The position numbers and the translations under genes are program-made. Below are positions 1-8,219 of a DNA stretch of 64,000 nt, in pieces. Source of the DNA: DASZTV01 sp036267875 (lineage in GTDB: Bacteria > Actinomycetota > Actinomycetes > JAFAQI01); the NCBI GenBank assembly GCA_036267875.1, contig DATAVE010000160.1:1-64000 (forward strand). The letters are read 5' to 3'. Position 1 is the first letter of the stretch; every line of letters begins with the position of its first letter. The notes beneath the pieces were generated by a model that was not told where the DNA came from, did no database searches, and worked only from the letters and a program-made list of their open reading frames with translations.

Positions 1-1
1 G

Positions 2-811
2 ATGTTCATCGCGGAGCTCGCCCTGGCGGACTTCGCGTCGTATGACGTGAGCTCGCTCCGCACCGGCATCATGGCCGGCTCGCCATGTCCGGTGGAGGTC
101 ATGAAGCGAGTGGTCGCGGACATGGGGTGCACCGAGGTCACAATCTGTTACGGCATGACAGAGACGTCTCCGGTGTCGACGCAGACCCGCGCCGACGACG
201 ACCTCGAGCGGCGCGTCGCGACCGTAGGAGCAGTGCACCCGCACGTCGAGGTCAAGGTGGTCGACCCGGAGACTGGGCTGGTGGTCGCGCGAGGCAATAC
301 GGGGGAGCTCTGCACCCGCGGCTACTCGGTCATGCTCGGCTACTGGGACGAGCCACAGAAGACGGCCGAGGCAATCGACGCTGCCGGCTGGATGCACACC
401 GGGGACCTCGCGACGATGGACGACGCCGGGTACCTGAACATCGTCGGGCGGATCAAGGACCTGGTGATCCGCGGCGGCGAGAATGTCTACCCGCGTGAGA
501 TCGAGGAGTACCTCTACTCCCACCCGGGGATCGCGGACGTCCAGGTGATCGGCGTACCGGATGAGAAGTACGGCGAAGAGCTGTGTGCGTGGGTCGTCCG
601 TCGGGACTGCGTGGAAGGTGCGGCACTGACCGACGACGCCGTGCGCAACCACTGCCGTGGCTCGCTGGCCCACTTCAAGGTGCCGCGCTACGTGATGTTC
701 GTCGAGGAGTTCCCGATGACGATCACCGGAAAGATCCAGAAGTACAAGATGCGCGAGATGTCAGTCACCGAGCTAGGGCTCGGTGCCGCAGCCAGCGTCG
801 AGCACGCCTAG
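2..811 (+). CDS. Acyl-CoA synthetase (AMP-forming), C-terminal part
   Basis: This is the last 269 residues of an ANL-superfamily acyl-CoA synthetase; the reading frame is open at the left edge, so the true start lies outside the window. These enzymes activate a carboxylic acid with ATP and then form its CoA thioester. Visible motifs are YGMTETSP (the adenine-binding A5 loop), the GYW/HTGD region, the hinge GRIKDLVIRGGENVYP and the C-terminal lysine motif ITGKIQKYK that acts in adenylation. The sequence resembles medium/long-chain fatty acyl-CoA ligases, but the N-terminal substrate pocket is missing, so chain length cannot be judged. It converges on ppc with a 32 bp gap. Confidence 0.93.
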   Translation: MFIAELALADFASYDVSSLRTGIMAGSPCPVEVMKRVVADMGCTEVTICYGMTETSPVSTQTRADDDLERRVATVGAVHPHVEVKVVDPETGLVVARGNTGELCTRGYSVMLGYWDEPQKTAEAIDAAGWMHTGDLATMDDAGYLNIVGRIKDLVIRGGENVYPREIEEYLYSHPGIADVQVIGVPDEKYGEELCAWVVRRDCVEGAALTDDAVRNHCRGSLAHFKVPRYVMFVEEFPMTITGKIQKYKMREMSVTELGLGAAASVEHA

Positions 812-843
812 TCCCAAAACCCCGTGTCAAGAATCACGCGGGA

Positions 844-3450
844 TCAGCCGGTGTTTTGCAGGCCGGCGGCGACGCCGTTGACGGTGAGCAGGAGCAGCTC
901 GCGGAGGCGGTGCTCCTCTGCAACGTCTGCGTAGTCGTCGCGGCGTAGCGCGGTCAGTGCGCGCAGCTGCAGGTGAGACAGCGCATCGACGTACGGGTTA
1001 CGGAGGTCGACCGCCGCCGACAGGATTCGCCGCCCGGCGAGCAACGCCGGCAGGTCGAGTACGGCGAGGACAAGCTCGGTAGTGCGATCGAGCTCGTCGA
1101 GGATTCGCGACGTGATGTCCGGGCGGTCGCCGAGGGCGAGATAGCGCTCCGCGACCACGCGGTCGGTCTTCGCCAGCGACATCTCCGCGTTGTCGATCAA
1201 CGCGGTGAACAGCGGCCACTCCCGGTACGCCGCGCGCAGCTCGTCGACCGAGGCGGCAGCCGCGAGCCCTGACCCGAGCCCGAACCAGCCGGTGAGGTTG
1301 CAGCGCGTCTGCGACCAGGCGAACACCCACGGGATCGCGCGCAGGTCCGCCAACGTCAGGCCGCTGCCGCCCGGTCGCCGCGACGGCCGTGAGCCGAGGG
1401 CGAGATCGGCGAGCTCTTCGAGCGGGCTGACGCGCGCGAAGAAGTCGGCGAAGCCGGCGGTCTCGACCAGCTCGCGATAGGCGGTCCGGCCGGCCTCCTC
1501 CATCGCCGCGCCGAGGTCGGCAAAGTGGCTTGCGGCCTCGGTGTTGCGGTCCGCGATCATCGCGGTGCCGGCGAACAGCACAGCAGACGTGACCTGCTCG
1601 AGGTGGCGCTCGGCGATCTGCGGGTTGCCGTAGCGGGCGAAGATCACCTCACCCTGTTCGGTGACCTTGAAGCGTCCGGCGACGCTTCCCGGCGGCTGAG
1701 CCAGGATCGCGCGGTTGACCGGCCCGCCACCGCGGCCGAGGGACCCGCCGCGACCGTGGAAGAGGGTGAGGGCGACACCGTGCTTCGCCGCCCACCGCGC
1801 CAGCGCGGCCTGTGCGTCGTACAGCAGCAACGTCGCCGACAAGGGACCGATGTCCTTGGCGGAGTCCGAGTAGCCGAGCATCACCTCGACCCGCGCGGGC
1901 GCCGTGCCGAGTGCCGCGACCCAGTCGTCGAGCACGTCGGTGCAGCGGCGGAGGTCCTCGCCGGTCTCGAACAGCGGTACGACGGCGAGCTCGATCGTGT
2001 CGGCGCGGTCGCCGAGCGCGTGGCGGGCGAGCCGGCTGACAGCGGTGAGGTCGTCGGCGGAGTGACACATCGAGACGACGTAGCGGTGGCAGGCCCGCGG
2101 TCCCCACCGGTCCTGCAGGGCGGCGATCACCCGGAACGTCGCGAGCACCTCGCGGGTCATGTCGTCGGTCGCGGTCCCGTCGTGCTCGTCGAGGTCCGCG
2201 AGCGCCGTGGCGTGCACGCCGCTGTGTTGGCGGATCTCGAGCTCGGCGAGGTGGAAGCCGAAGGTCTCGATCTGCCAGACCAGGTGCTGCAGCTCGCCAT
2301 AGGCACTGCGTTCGGCGCCGGCCGCGGCGAGCGAGGACTGGACGAGCTGGATGTCGGTGAGCAGCTCGGCCGGTGTGCGGTAGGCGAGGTCGGCGTCGCG
2401 GGTGCGGGTCGCGCGAATCCGCTCGGCGGCGAGCAGCACCTTCTGCCGATGTGGCTGTCCTTCGGCCGCGCGGGCGATCGCGCCGAGCGCCTTCGGGAAC
2501 GCGCTGAGGTCTGCGTCGAGGGCGGCACGCAACTCGCGCTTCGGCGGCACCAGGGTCTCGTGCTGGGAGAGGCTGCGCCCGATTCGGCTTGCGGCCGCCT
2601 CCAGCGCGCGCAACAGATGGTCGGCCTGGATGTCCAGGGCCTCGCGAGTGATCTCGGCGGTGACGAACGGGTTGCCGTCGCGGTCCCCGCCGACCCATGA
2701 GCCGAGGCGCAGGTACGCCGGGGTCTGGGGTGGCTCGGTTCCTATGGACGCCGCTCCGTCGCGGCCGAGGGCAGCTTCGGTCGCGCGGTAGAGCGTCGGC
2801 ACCAGTCGGAACAGGGTCTCGTCGAAGACCGCCATGGTGGCGCGGACCTCGTCGAGCGGGTCGAGCTTCTGCTCGCGGAGCAGTGCGGTGCGCCACAGCG
2901 TGGCGATCTCCTCGCGGAGCCGGCGCTCGGCCTCTGCGCGTTCGCTGTCGCCGACGCGCGGGTCCTCGCTGCGCTCGAGCTCATCGGCGATTCGGTGCAG
3001 CGCGGTCACGACTGCCCGGCGGCGGGCTTCGGTCGGATGTGCGGTGAACACCGGGTGGATCTCGACGTCACGCAACGCGTTGGACACGACATCGGCGCCC
3101 AGCGCATAGACCGCGCCGGCCATCGAGTCGGGCGCTGGGATCTCACCGATCACGTCACGCTTGCGCAGCACTCTGACGCGGTGACGTTCCTCGGCGAGGT
3201 TGACCAGGTGGAACAGCACGGCAAACGACCGGGCAACCTGCTCGGACCGGTCGAGTGGGAGGGCCGCCACCAACGCGGCGGGATCCTCACCGTCTCGGTT
3301 CTTCCTGGCGTCCCGGCAGGCGCGGCGAAGCCGCTCGACGTCGTCGTACAGGTCTGATCCGCCGGACTCGGCGACGACCTCACCGAGGAGCGCGCCTAGC
3401 TTGCGAACGTCGTCGTGGAGCAGATCAAAGCTCGCACGCTTGGCCACCAT
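844..3450 (-). CDS. ppc: Phosphoenolpyruvate carboxylase
   Basis: Cytosolic enzyme that carboxylates phosphoenolpyruvate with bicarbonate to oxaloacetate, replenishing the TCA cycle. The 868-residue length is close to the E. coli enzyme (883). The catalytic histidine lies in FTAHPTEA (H138, the same number as in E. coli). The conserved GYSDSAKDIG segment, the loop FHGRGGSLGRGGGP and the family's terminal NTG are all present. The start ATG at 3450 is 23 bp downstream of the deacetylase stop, so the two may share a transcript. The start is well placed because the family's N-terminal helices begin immediately. Confidence 0.98.
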   Translation of the reverse strand: MVAKRASFDLLHDDVRKLGALLGEVVAESGGSDLYDDVERLRRACRDARKNRDGEDPAALVAALPLDRSEQVARSFAVLFHLVNLAEERHRVRVLRKRDVIGEIPAPDSMAGAVYALGADVVSNALRDVEIHPVFTAHPTEARRRAVVTALHRIADELERSEDPRVGDSERAEAERRLREEIATLWRTALLREQKLDPLDEVRATMAVFDETLFRLVPTLYRATEAALGRDGAASIGTEPPQTPAYLRLGSWVGGDRDGNPFVTAEITREALDIQADHLLRALEAAASRIGRSLSQHETLVPPKRELRAALDADLSAFPKALGAIARAAEGQPHRQKVLLAAERIRATRTRDADLAYRTPAELLTDIQLVQSSLAAAGAERSAYGELQHLVWQIETFGFHLAELEIRQHSGVHATALADLDEHDGTATDDMTREVLATFRVIAALQDRWGPRACHRYVVSMCHSADDLTAVSRLARHALGDRADTIELAVVPLFETGEDLRRCTDVLDDWVAALGTAPARVEVMLGYSDSAKDIGPLSATLLLYDAQAALARWAAKHGVALTLFHGRGGSLGRGGGPVNRAILAQPPGSVAGRFKVTEQGEVIFARYGNPQIAERHLEQVTSAVLFAGTAMIADRNTEAASHFADLGAAMEEAGRTAYRELVETAGFADFFARVSPLEELADLALGSRPSRRPGGSGLTLADLRAIPWVFAWSQTRCNLTGWFGLGSGLAAAASVDELRAAYREWPLFTALIDNAEMSLAKTDRVVAERYLALGDRPDITSRILDELDRTTELVLAVLDLPALLAGRRILSAAVDLRNPYVDALSHLQLRALTALRRDDYADVAEEHRLRELLLLTVNGVAAGLQNTG

Positions 3451-3473
3451 GCGACCAGGCTACGAACTCCGTG

Positions 3474-4643
3474 TTACGAGCTCGTCGGGCTGGGACTCGT
3501 TGTCGGTGCGGTTGCCGCGGTGGCGCTGGCGAGATAGGGCGTGGTGATCTGCAGCGGGATGGTCGCGAGGCCGCGGCGCTTCCACGACGGCAGCACCTTG
3601 CGCAGCGCTTTGACGGTCTCGCTGCGGTTGCCGCCGCCGTCGTGGCACAGCACGATCTCGCCGGGCCGCGCCTTGAGCATTGCCTTGACGATGTGCTTGG
3701 TGCCCGGCAGTGCCCAGTCGCGCGGGTCGACGTCCCAGTCGAGTGGCTCGAGCCCGTACGCCGCGATCGCCTGGAAGACGAACTTCGACCAGTCGCCGCC
3801 AGGAGCGCGAAACAGCTGCGGGATCACGCCCGACGCCTTCTCGATCGTCGTCTGGGTCTTGGTGATCTCCGCGACGATCCGCTTTTGCGGAAGGTTGGTG
3901 AACGGCAGCGGGTGAGAGTAGGTGTGGTTGACCAGGATGTGTCCGGCGCGGGCGATGTCGCGGACCAGCTTGGGGTAGGCCTCGGCGTGCACGCCGACGA
4001 CGCAGAACGACGCCTGGGTCTGGTACTTGTCCAGCAGCCGCAGCACGGTGGGCGTGTAGAGCGGGTCGGGCCCGTCGTCGATGGTCAGCGCGATCGCGTG
4101 CTTGGGCGCGTCGGGGATGAGCTGGTCGACGGAGTACGCCGGTGACTTGCGGACGTTGACCTGCGCGGCCGGCAGCGTCACTCGCTCTTCGCGGGCGCGG
4201 CCGCGCTTGGAGCCGTGGCCGTCGTCATGGGTGTGGCCACCGCCGTGCGAGTGGCTGTGAGCGTGCGAGTGGCTGTGCGAGTGCGACGGGAGGCCCGCGA
4301 TGCTCGGAGTGGTCGAGGTGGTCGAGGTGGTCGGGCTCGGGACCGGCGTGGTGGCGTGGCTGTGCGGGTGACCCTCGATCAGCTCCGCGACCGACCCGTT
4401 GAGGCCGCGAGCGCCGACCGACTTCGATCCCGAGCCACCGATCAGTGCCCGGATCGCCTCGGTGGTGCCGGCGGCGGCGAGCAGGACCCCGGTAGCAATC
4501 AGACCGCGACGGGTGAAGGCAGAGCCGTCACCGTCGTACGACGCTCGACCGGCCAGCGAGCCGGTGTAGGACGTCGACGGGTAGCGGCTGGACCTGCGCA
4601 GCCGGAAACGTGGCCGCGGAGGCCCCGGGAATCCTGAGGGCAT
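3474..4643 (-). CDS. Secreted polysaccharide deacetylase with His-rich linker
   Basis: NodB-homology (CE4) deacetylase that probably removes N-acetyl groups from peptidoglycan or another extracellular glycan. Residues 44-60 look like a twin-arginine or hydrophobic export signal (TRRGLIATG). The catalytic domain spans about 180-365: TIDDGPDP (catalytic and metal-binding Asp), HTYSH (metal-binding His pair), FRAPGGDWS, DWDVDPRDW and LCHDGGG. Between signal and domain is a Thr/Pro-rich stretch and a remarkable run with ten histidines in residues 121-144. That run could bind zinc, nickel or copper, either to load the CE4 metal site or to buffer metal; this is inference. The C-terminal tail is Ala/Thr/Ser-rich. 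Upstream gene of a possible two-gene unit with ppc. Confidence 0.9.
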   Translation of the reverse strand: MPSGFPGPPRPRFRLRRSSRYPSTSYTGSLAGRASYDGDGSAFTRRGLIATGVLLAAAGTTEAIRALIGGSGSKSVGARGLNGSVAELIEGHPHSHATTPVPSPTTSTTSTTPSIAGLPSHSHSHSHAHSHSHGGGHTHDDGHGSKRGRAREERVTLPAAQVNVRKSPAYSVDQLIPDAPKHAIALTIDDGPDPLYTPTVLRLLDKYQTQASFCVVGVHAEAYPKLVRDIARAGHILVNHTYSHPLPFTNLPQKRIVAEITKTQTTIEKASGVIPQLFRAPGGDWSKFVFQAIAAYGLEPLDWDVDPRDWALPGTKHIVKAMLKARPGEIVLCHDGGGNRSETVKALRKVLPSWKRRGLATIPLQITTPYLASATAATAPTTSPSPTSS

Positions 4644-4773
4644 CTGCTCTTCGAACCTGCAACTAACTCGGGGAAGTGGACGTTGCTTAGACGACGGTAG
4701 GCGTTCATTGGTTGTGTGTAAAAGGAAGTTGTCGAAGTGACGCCTGAGGCCTCTCGGGGCAAGCCACGCTGGC

Positions 4774-4779
4774 TACACT
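4774..4779 (+). promoter_or_regulatory. Candidate -10 box for tRNA-Arg
   Basis: TACACT lies 14 bp before the first base of the tRNA, a good -10 match at the right distance for a short leader. No clear -35 hexamer stands 16-18 bp upstream. Confidence 0.4.
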
Positions 4780-4792
4780 GTCCGATGCTTCA

Positions 4793-4865
4793 GCGCTCGT
4801 AGCTCAACGGATAGAGCATCTGACTACGGATCAGAAGGTTGGGGGTTCGAATCCCTCCGAGCGCA
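4793..4865 (+). tRNA. tRNA-Arg (anticodon ACG)
   Basis: A complete cloverleaf can be folded by eye. The acceptor stem GCGCTCG pairs with CGAGCGC, the D-arm starts TAGCTC, and the anticodon stem TCTGA/TCAGA encloses loop CTACGGA, giving anticodon ACG (read ICG after deamination) for CGU/CGC/CGA arginine codons. The T-arm carries the GGTTCGAATCC core. The discriminator base is A. The next bases are CC then G, so the 3' CCA is not encoded and must be added enzymatically. Confidence 0.97.
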
Positions 4866-4932
4866 CCGATGTGATGACCTTCCCCGTTTCGATCGCCCTC
4901 GCTAGGCTCTCGGCACTTCGAGCGGGGGACAT

Positions 4933-6009
4933 GTGCGCGATCGTGATGAGGCTCGGTTCACTCCACGACCGACAGGTACGCGGTTGCGGGTGTTGCTGGC
5001 GGCGTGCTTCTTCGTGCCATTGATGGCGTCGTGCGGTGGGTCGTCCGCGAACACCGACGTGACGCCGCAAGACACCTCGTCTTCGTCGGGCGACCTGTCC
5101 CCGCACTCGACGCTCACACTCACCGCGTCGCCGCTCGGTGAGGGCCTCACCCTTTCCGACGCCCAGATCGACGAAGCGGTGGCGATCCTCCGGCAGAGGC
5201 TGGCGGACAGGGACATCACCGACGACACCATCAGCGTGCAGGGTCACCAGGTCACGGTGTCGATCGCGCCCAGTGAGCTATCAACGGTCGAAGACCTAAC
5301 CCAGACTGCGTTGCTCCGCTTCAGACAGGTGCTGGCTGTAGGCAACTACACGCCAGCGCCTGTGACGACGACCGCACCGAACACGGCCTTTTCCACGGGA
5401 AGGGCGCCTTCGGCCTCGCTTACAGAGACGGGCGTCGACCCGCGGCCGAACAGCGAGTCCACGAGGTTGACGACGGCCTTCGAGGCGGCGTTCGCCAGCT
5501 GGGACTGCTCGAAGCATCCGAACCCGACCAACGGCAACGACATCCCGACCGACTACATCATCGCGTGTGACACCAGGGACGTCGCTTCGGCGAAGTACCT
5601 GCTCGCGCCAGCTGCCCTGGAGGGAACCGACGTGAAGACGGCGTCGGCAGGTCTGAGTACGCAGGGCGCGACTTGGCAGGTCAACGTTGAGTTCACCGGA
5701 GGTGGCTCAGGCAAGTGGTTGTCCCTGACCAAGGCCGCGTACAACGCGACTGGCAGTTCTGACAGCGGGTTTGCTGACGGCTGTTCGCCGCCGAAGGGCT
5801 GCAACGCAGTCGCCATCGTGCTGGACGGCGACGTCATCTCCGCGCCCGCCGTTCAATCCCCAGGCGGCATTCCCGGCGGTCTCGTCGATATCACGGGCAA
5901 CTTCACCCAGACCCAGGCGACGAACCTTGCCGACGCGCTGAAGTACGGATCGCTGCCGCTGAAGTTCACCCAGACCGACGTCGAGACCGAGTCGGTCAGG
6001 TCACCGTGA
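4933..6009 (+). CDS. SecD-like periplasmic-domain lipoprotein
   Basis: A 358-residue lipoprotein. A basic N-terminus and hydrophobic segment end in LMASC (lipobox, Cys about residue 34), so the protein should sit on the outer face of the membrane. Residues about 60-120 and 240-350 resemble the extracytoplasmic P1 domain of SecD. The clearest part is the C-terminal region with VEFTGGGSGKW, AIVLDGDVISAPAV and ITGNFTQTQA followed by LADALKYGSLPLKF. The six transmembrane helices of SecD are absent, so this is not the translocase subunit itself. The GTG start at 4933 follows a GGGGGAC ribosome site. Function unknown; it may act as a secretion accessory or folding factor. The 3' end overlaps the convergent cupredoxin gene by 14 bp. 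Confidence 0.8.
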   Translation: MRDRDEARFTPRPTGTRLRVLLAACFFVPLMASCGGSSANTDVTPQDTSSSSGDLSPHSTLTLTASPLGEGLTLSDAQIDEAVAILRQRLADRDITDDTISVQGHQVTVSIAPSELSTVEDLTQTALLRFRQVLAVGNYTPAPVTTTAPNTAFSTGRAPSASLTETGVDPRPNSESTRLTTAFEAAFASWDCSKHPNPTNGNDIPTDYIIACDTRDVASAKYLLAPAALEGTDVKTASAGLSTQGATWQVNVEFTGGGSGKWLSLTKAAYNATGSSDSGFADGCSPPKGCNAVAIVLDGDVISAPAVQSPGGIPGGLVDITGNFTQTQATNLADALKYGSLPLKFTQTDVETESVRSP

Positions 6010-6406
6010 GGTGGGTGTTCATACCTGCCATCTTGTGGTGAGAGATGGGGCAGTAGACGTCGTACTTGCCCTTGCGAAGGGTGATCGTCTTGGTCGCGCT
6101 GTGGCCGGGGTTGACGATCCCGATCAGGGTGTCCTCCTGGCCGGGGCCGTCGACGATCAGGCCGTGCTTGATCTTGCCCTTGTTGACTGCGGTGATCGTG
6201 ACGCGACCGGCGTGCACGGTGGTACGGCTCAACGCGATATGGAACTCGGTTTCGATCGCGCGAACTGTCTGCGTCGAGCTTGCGGCGACAAGCTTCGGAC
6301 TGGCGGCACTTGCTGTGCCGGTCATCGCGGTCGCGCCGAATGACGTAACCAGCGCGAGAGCGCTTCCGGCGACGACGGCGTGGCGGGTGAGCTGACGGCT
6401 GGGCAT
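5996..6406 (-). CDS. Secreted cupredoxin (plastocyanin-like) domain protein
   Basis: A 136-residue exported protein with a signal peptide (cleavage probably near TASA-AS, residue 35). The single domain has a type-1 copper ligand set: H81 in KHGLIV, C119 in YCPISHH, H124 and M129 in HKMAGM, in the order expected for plastocyanin/azurin-type proteins. It probably carries electrons, or binds copper, outside the membrane. No oxidase or cytochrome gene is adjacent, so its partner is unknown. Its 3' end overlaps the SecD-like gene by 14 bp in convergent orientation. Confidence 0.88.
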   Translation of the reverse strand: MPSRQLTRHAVVAGSALALVTSFGATAMTGTASAASPKLVAASSTQTVRAIETEFHIALSRTTVHAGRVTITAVNKGKIKHGLIVDGPGQEDTLIGIVNPGHSATKTITLRKGKYDVYCPISHHKMAGMNTHLTVT

Positions 6407-6456
6407 TGCGTCTCCTCAGGAATGCGGGGTGGATCGGCTTGTCCTTCAACACACGA

Positions 6457-6502
6457 CGTGCTGTCTCCGCGGGTTCAGTTACCCGTCCGCGGAGACAGCA
6501 CG
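6457..6502 (-). terminator. Strong hairpin terminator after the 231-aa secreted protein gene
   Basis: A perfect 16 bp inverted repeat (CGTGCTGTCTCCGCGG at 6457-6472 and its complement at 6487-6502) with a 14 nt loop. It sits 22 bp downstream of the stop of the minus-strand gene ending at 6524. No U-tract follows, as is common for actinobacterial terminators. Confidence 0.75.
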
Positions 6503-6523
6503 CGCGAGATGCCTACTTGGTGG

Positions 6524-7219
6524 TTACTTCGCCGCGAAGTAGAGGAAGAGGTTGGTGTCGATGGGGCCGACAGCCTTCTTCGCCTTGATCTGGTTCGCGA
6601 GGAACGAGTAGGACGCGTGCTTGTTGATGGCCTTCCACTCGGCGAGGCTCGTCACGGCGACGACCTTGACGTCCCACCACTCAGCCTGGCCACCGTTGGT
6701 GGTCGTAATGAAGTGCTCGTGACCCGGGGTCATGAAGTTCTTCAGCGCGGCGGTGAGGGCAGCGTTGGAGTCAGCGGAGTACGGCGCGATGGTGTGGATC
6801 GTCGACTCGAGCGCACTCAGGTCGATCGTTCCGGGGTGGTCCACGCAGATCAGACCGGCCGGACACTCCATGCTCATTCCCGGGAGCTTCGACGCAAAGT
6901 TGCCGAGCGGCACGGTGATGTACAGCGGGTCGAAGTCTTTTGCCGGGGGCTTGTTGTAGTTGACGCCTGCTTCACAGCCGCTGGACGCCGCGGACTTCAC
7001 GGACGTGTCGCAGTAGAAGCCCTTGGTGTAGGTGAAGTTGACGGTGTGACCGTCATAGAAGGACTTGGTCATGCCGAACTCGTCGACGCCCTTGCCGACG
7101 TGGATGCCGTTGCTGGGCGTACTCGAGGTGCTGGCCGACGCGATCCCGATCCCGGCCGCTGTGACGGCAGCGATACCAGCCGCGAGAACCCTCACGCGGT
7201 TGCTGGTGATGAAGCTCAT
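6524..7219 (-). CDS. Secreted protein of unknown function
   Basis: 231 residues with an N-terminal signal peptide (hydrophobic residues 9-29, cleavage near SAS-TS). I do not recognise the mature domain. It has four cysteines (in FYCDTS, SGCEAG, MECPAG and LICVDH) that could form two disulphides. A conserved-looking aromatic/His region (GHEHFITTTNGG, AEWWDVKVV) and a C-terminus ending LFLYFAAK are also visible. It is probably monocistronic, with a hairpin terminator just downstream and a small leader hairpin (7238-7255) just upstream of its ribosome site. The cupredoxin gene that follows on the same strand lies beyond the terminator. Confidence 0.8.
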   Translation of the reverse strand: MSFITSNRVRVLAAGIAAVTAAGIGIASASTSSTPSNGIHVGKGVDEFGMTKSFYDGHTVNFTYTKGFYCDTSVKSAASSGCEAGVNYNKPPAKDFDPLYITVPLGNFASKLPGMSMECPAGLICVDHPGTIDLSALESTIHTIAPYSADSNAALTAALKNFMTPGHEHFITTTNGGQAEWWDVKVVAVTSLAEWKAINKHASYSFLANQIKAKKAVGPIDTNLFLYFAAK

Positions 7220-7237
7220 TGATGGTCTCCCTTCGCC

Positions 7238-7255
7238 CGACCGTCATCGGTCGGT
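7238..7255 (-). promoter_or_regulatory. Leader hairpin before the 231-aa secreted protein gene
   Basis: Inverted repeat CCGACCG-TCAT-CGGTCGG (7 bp arms, 4 nt loop) ending 19 bp before the start codon and just upstream of the GGGAGA ribosome site. It could stabilise the mRNA 5' end or serve as an operator half-site pair. Confidence 0.35.
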
Positions 7256-7421
7256 GCAAGGGAGGTTCGGGGGCCGGTCAGATCCGGACCACATTTCGGC
7301 CAGATTGATTCGCCGCGTCAGGTGCTGGTGACCCGAACGCGATTGCCTTCCTGCATCGCCAGTCCGGCAACCACCCGTGCGCGCGGCGTCATGGTCACGA
7401 GCCTGCCATCTGTGCCAGCGG

Positions 7422-8120
7422 TCAGGTCCCGCCGATCGAGGTCCGACCGCCGCGCAGGTTGTGGTCGCCCGTTGCGAGATTGGCGGTCGCACCCGATCGT
7501 CTGCCGGCCATCAGCCCGCCGCGGTCGGAGATCGAGATCCGCGACGTGCTGAGCCGGGGAAACCGCTCCCGCAGCACCGTGGCCACCTCGTCTTCCCGGT
7601 TGCGTAGCGCGAGTGCGGTTGACGCTCCGCCCGACTCGGCAACGGCATCCGATCGCGCCTGCTGGAGTCGCTCGCCGACCTCGGCGGCGAAGCCGATCAG
7701 GAATGCTCGACGAAAGGCGCGCCCGCTGGCTGGCTGCCGTCGCAGGCTCGTCGCTGCCTGCAACAGCAAGCTGGTGAACAGCAGATCGACGAGCTGAAGG
7801 TCGCTGTCGAAGCCGACCATCGTCGCCTTCGCCGACTCGCCGCTGTGGGTAATCACGCGCACCCCGTGGGCGCGGGCTACCGCGCTCAGTAGAACAACCT
7901 TGGCTGAGGCGTACGGCGAGTCGATCGCGATGGTTCGTACCTCGGGCTTCGTGCGTACGTCGGATCGCGCGGCGAGCAGCGCCTCGTCGATCGCGTGCTT
8001 GACGATCAGCCGCTCGGCCGCCGTCGCCGCGGCCTCGGCCTCGGCGGGAGGCGTGCCGGGATGCTCGGCCATCGCGAGCAGCTTGCGAATCCGAGCAAGT
8101 ACGGCGTCGTCGACAGGCAT
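7422..8120 (-). CDS. DUF2786 domain protein
   Basis: 232 residues from the ATG at 8120; a GTG at 8150 would add ten residues. The N-terminal 45 residues match DUF2786 (ARIRKLLAMAEHPGTPPAEAEAA, then AERLIVKHAID), a helical domain of unknown function common in actinobacteria. The rest is helical, with a middle segment (LLFTSLLLQAATSL) and a C-terminal AGRR/GG-rich tail typical of the family. I chose 8120 because family members start a few residues before the RIRKLLA motif. No enzymatic residues are evident. Confidence 0.8.
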   Translation of the reverse strand: MPVDDAVLARIRKLLAMAEHPGTPPAEAEAAATAAERLIVKHAIDEALLAARSDVRTKPEVRTIAIDSPYASAKVVLLSAVARAHGVRVITHSGESAKATMVGFDSDLQLVDLLFTSLLLQAATSLRRQPASGRAFRRAFLIGFAAEVGERLQQARSDAVAESGGASTALALRNREDEVATVLRERFPRLSTSRISISDRGGLMAGRRSGATANLATGDHNLRGGRTSIGGT

Positions 8121-8219
8121 GCCCGCGATCGTGTCAGTGCGCCCCGACACGATCCGCCGAGCCCAACGTAAGTTACGAAAGTCGGCACAAGTTAGGCCAC
8201 CTACGTAGGGCTCGACCCC

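Noticed and set aside
811..844. Hairpin between the acyl-CoA synthetase and ppc stops
   Set aside because: CCCGTG/CACGCGGG can pair only with a bulge in a short gap; too weak to list as a terminator.
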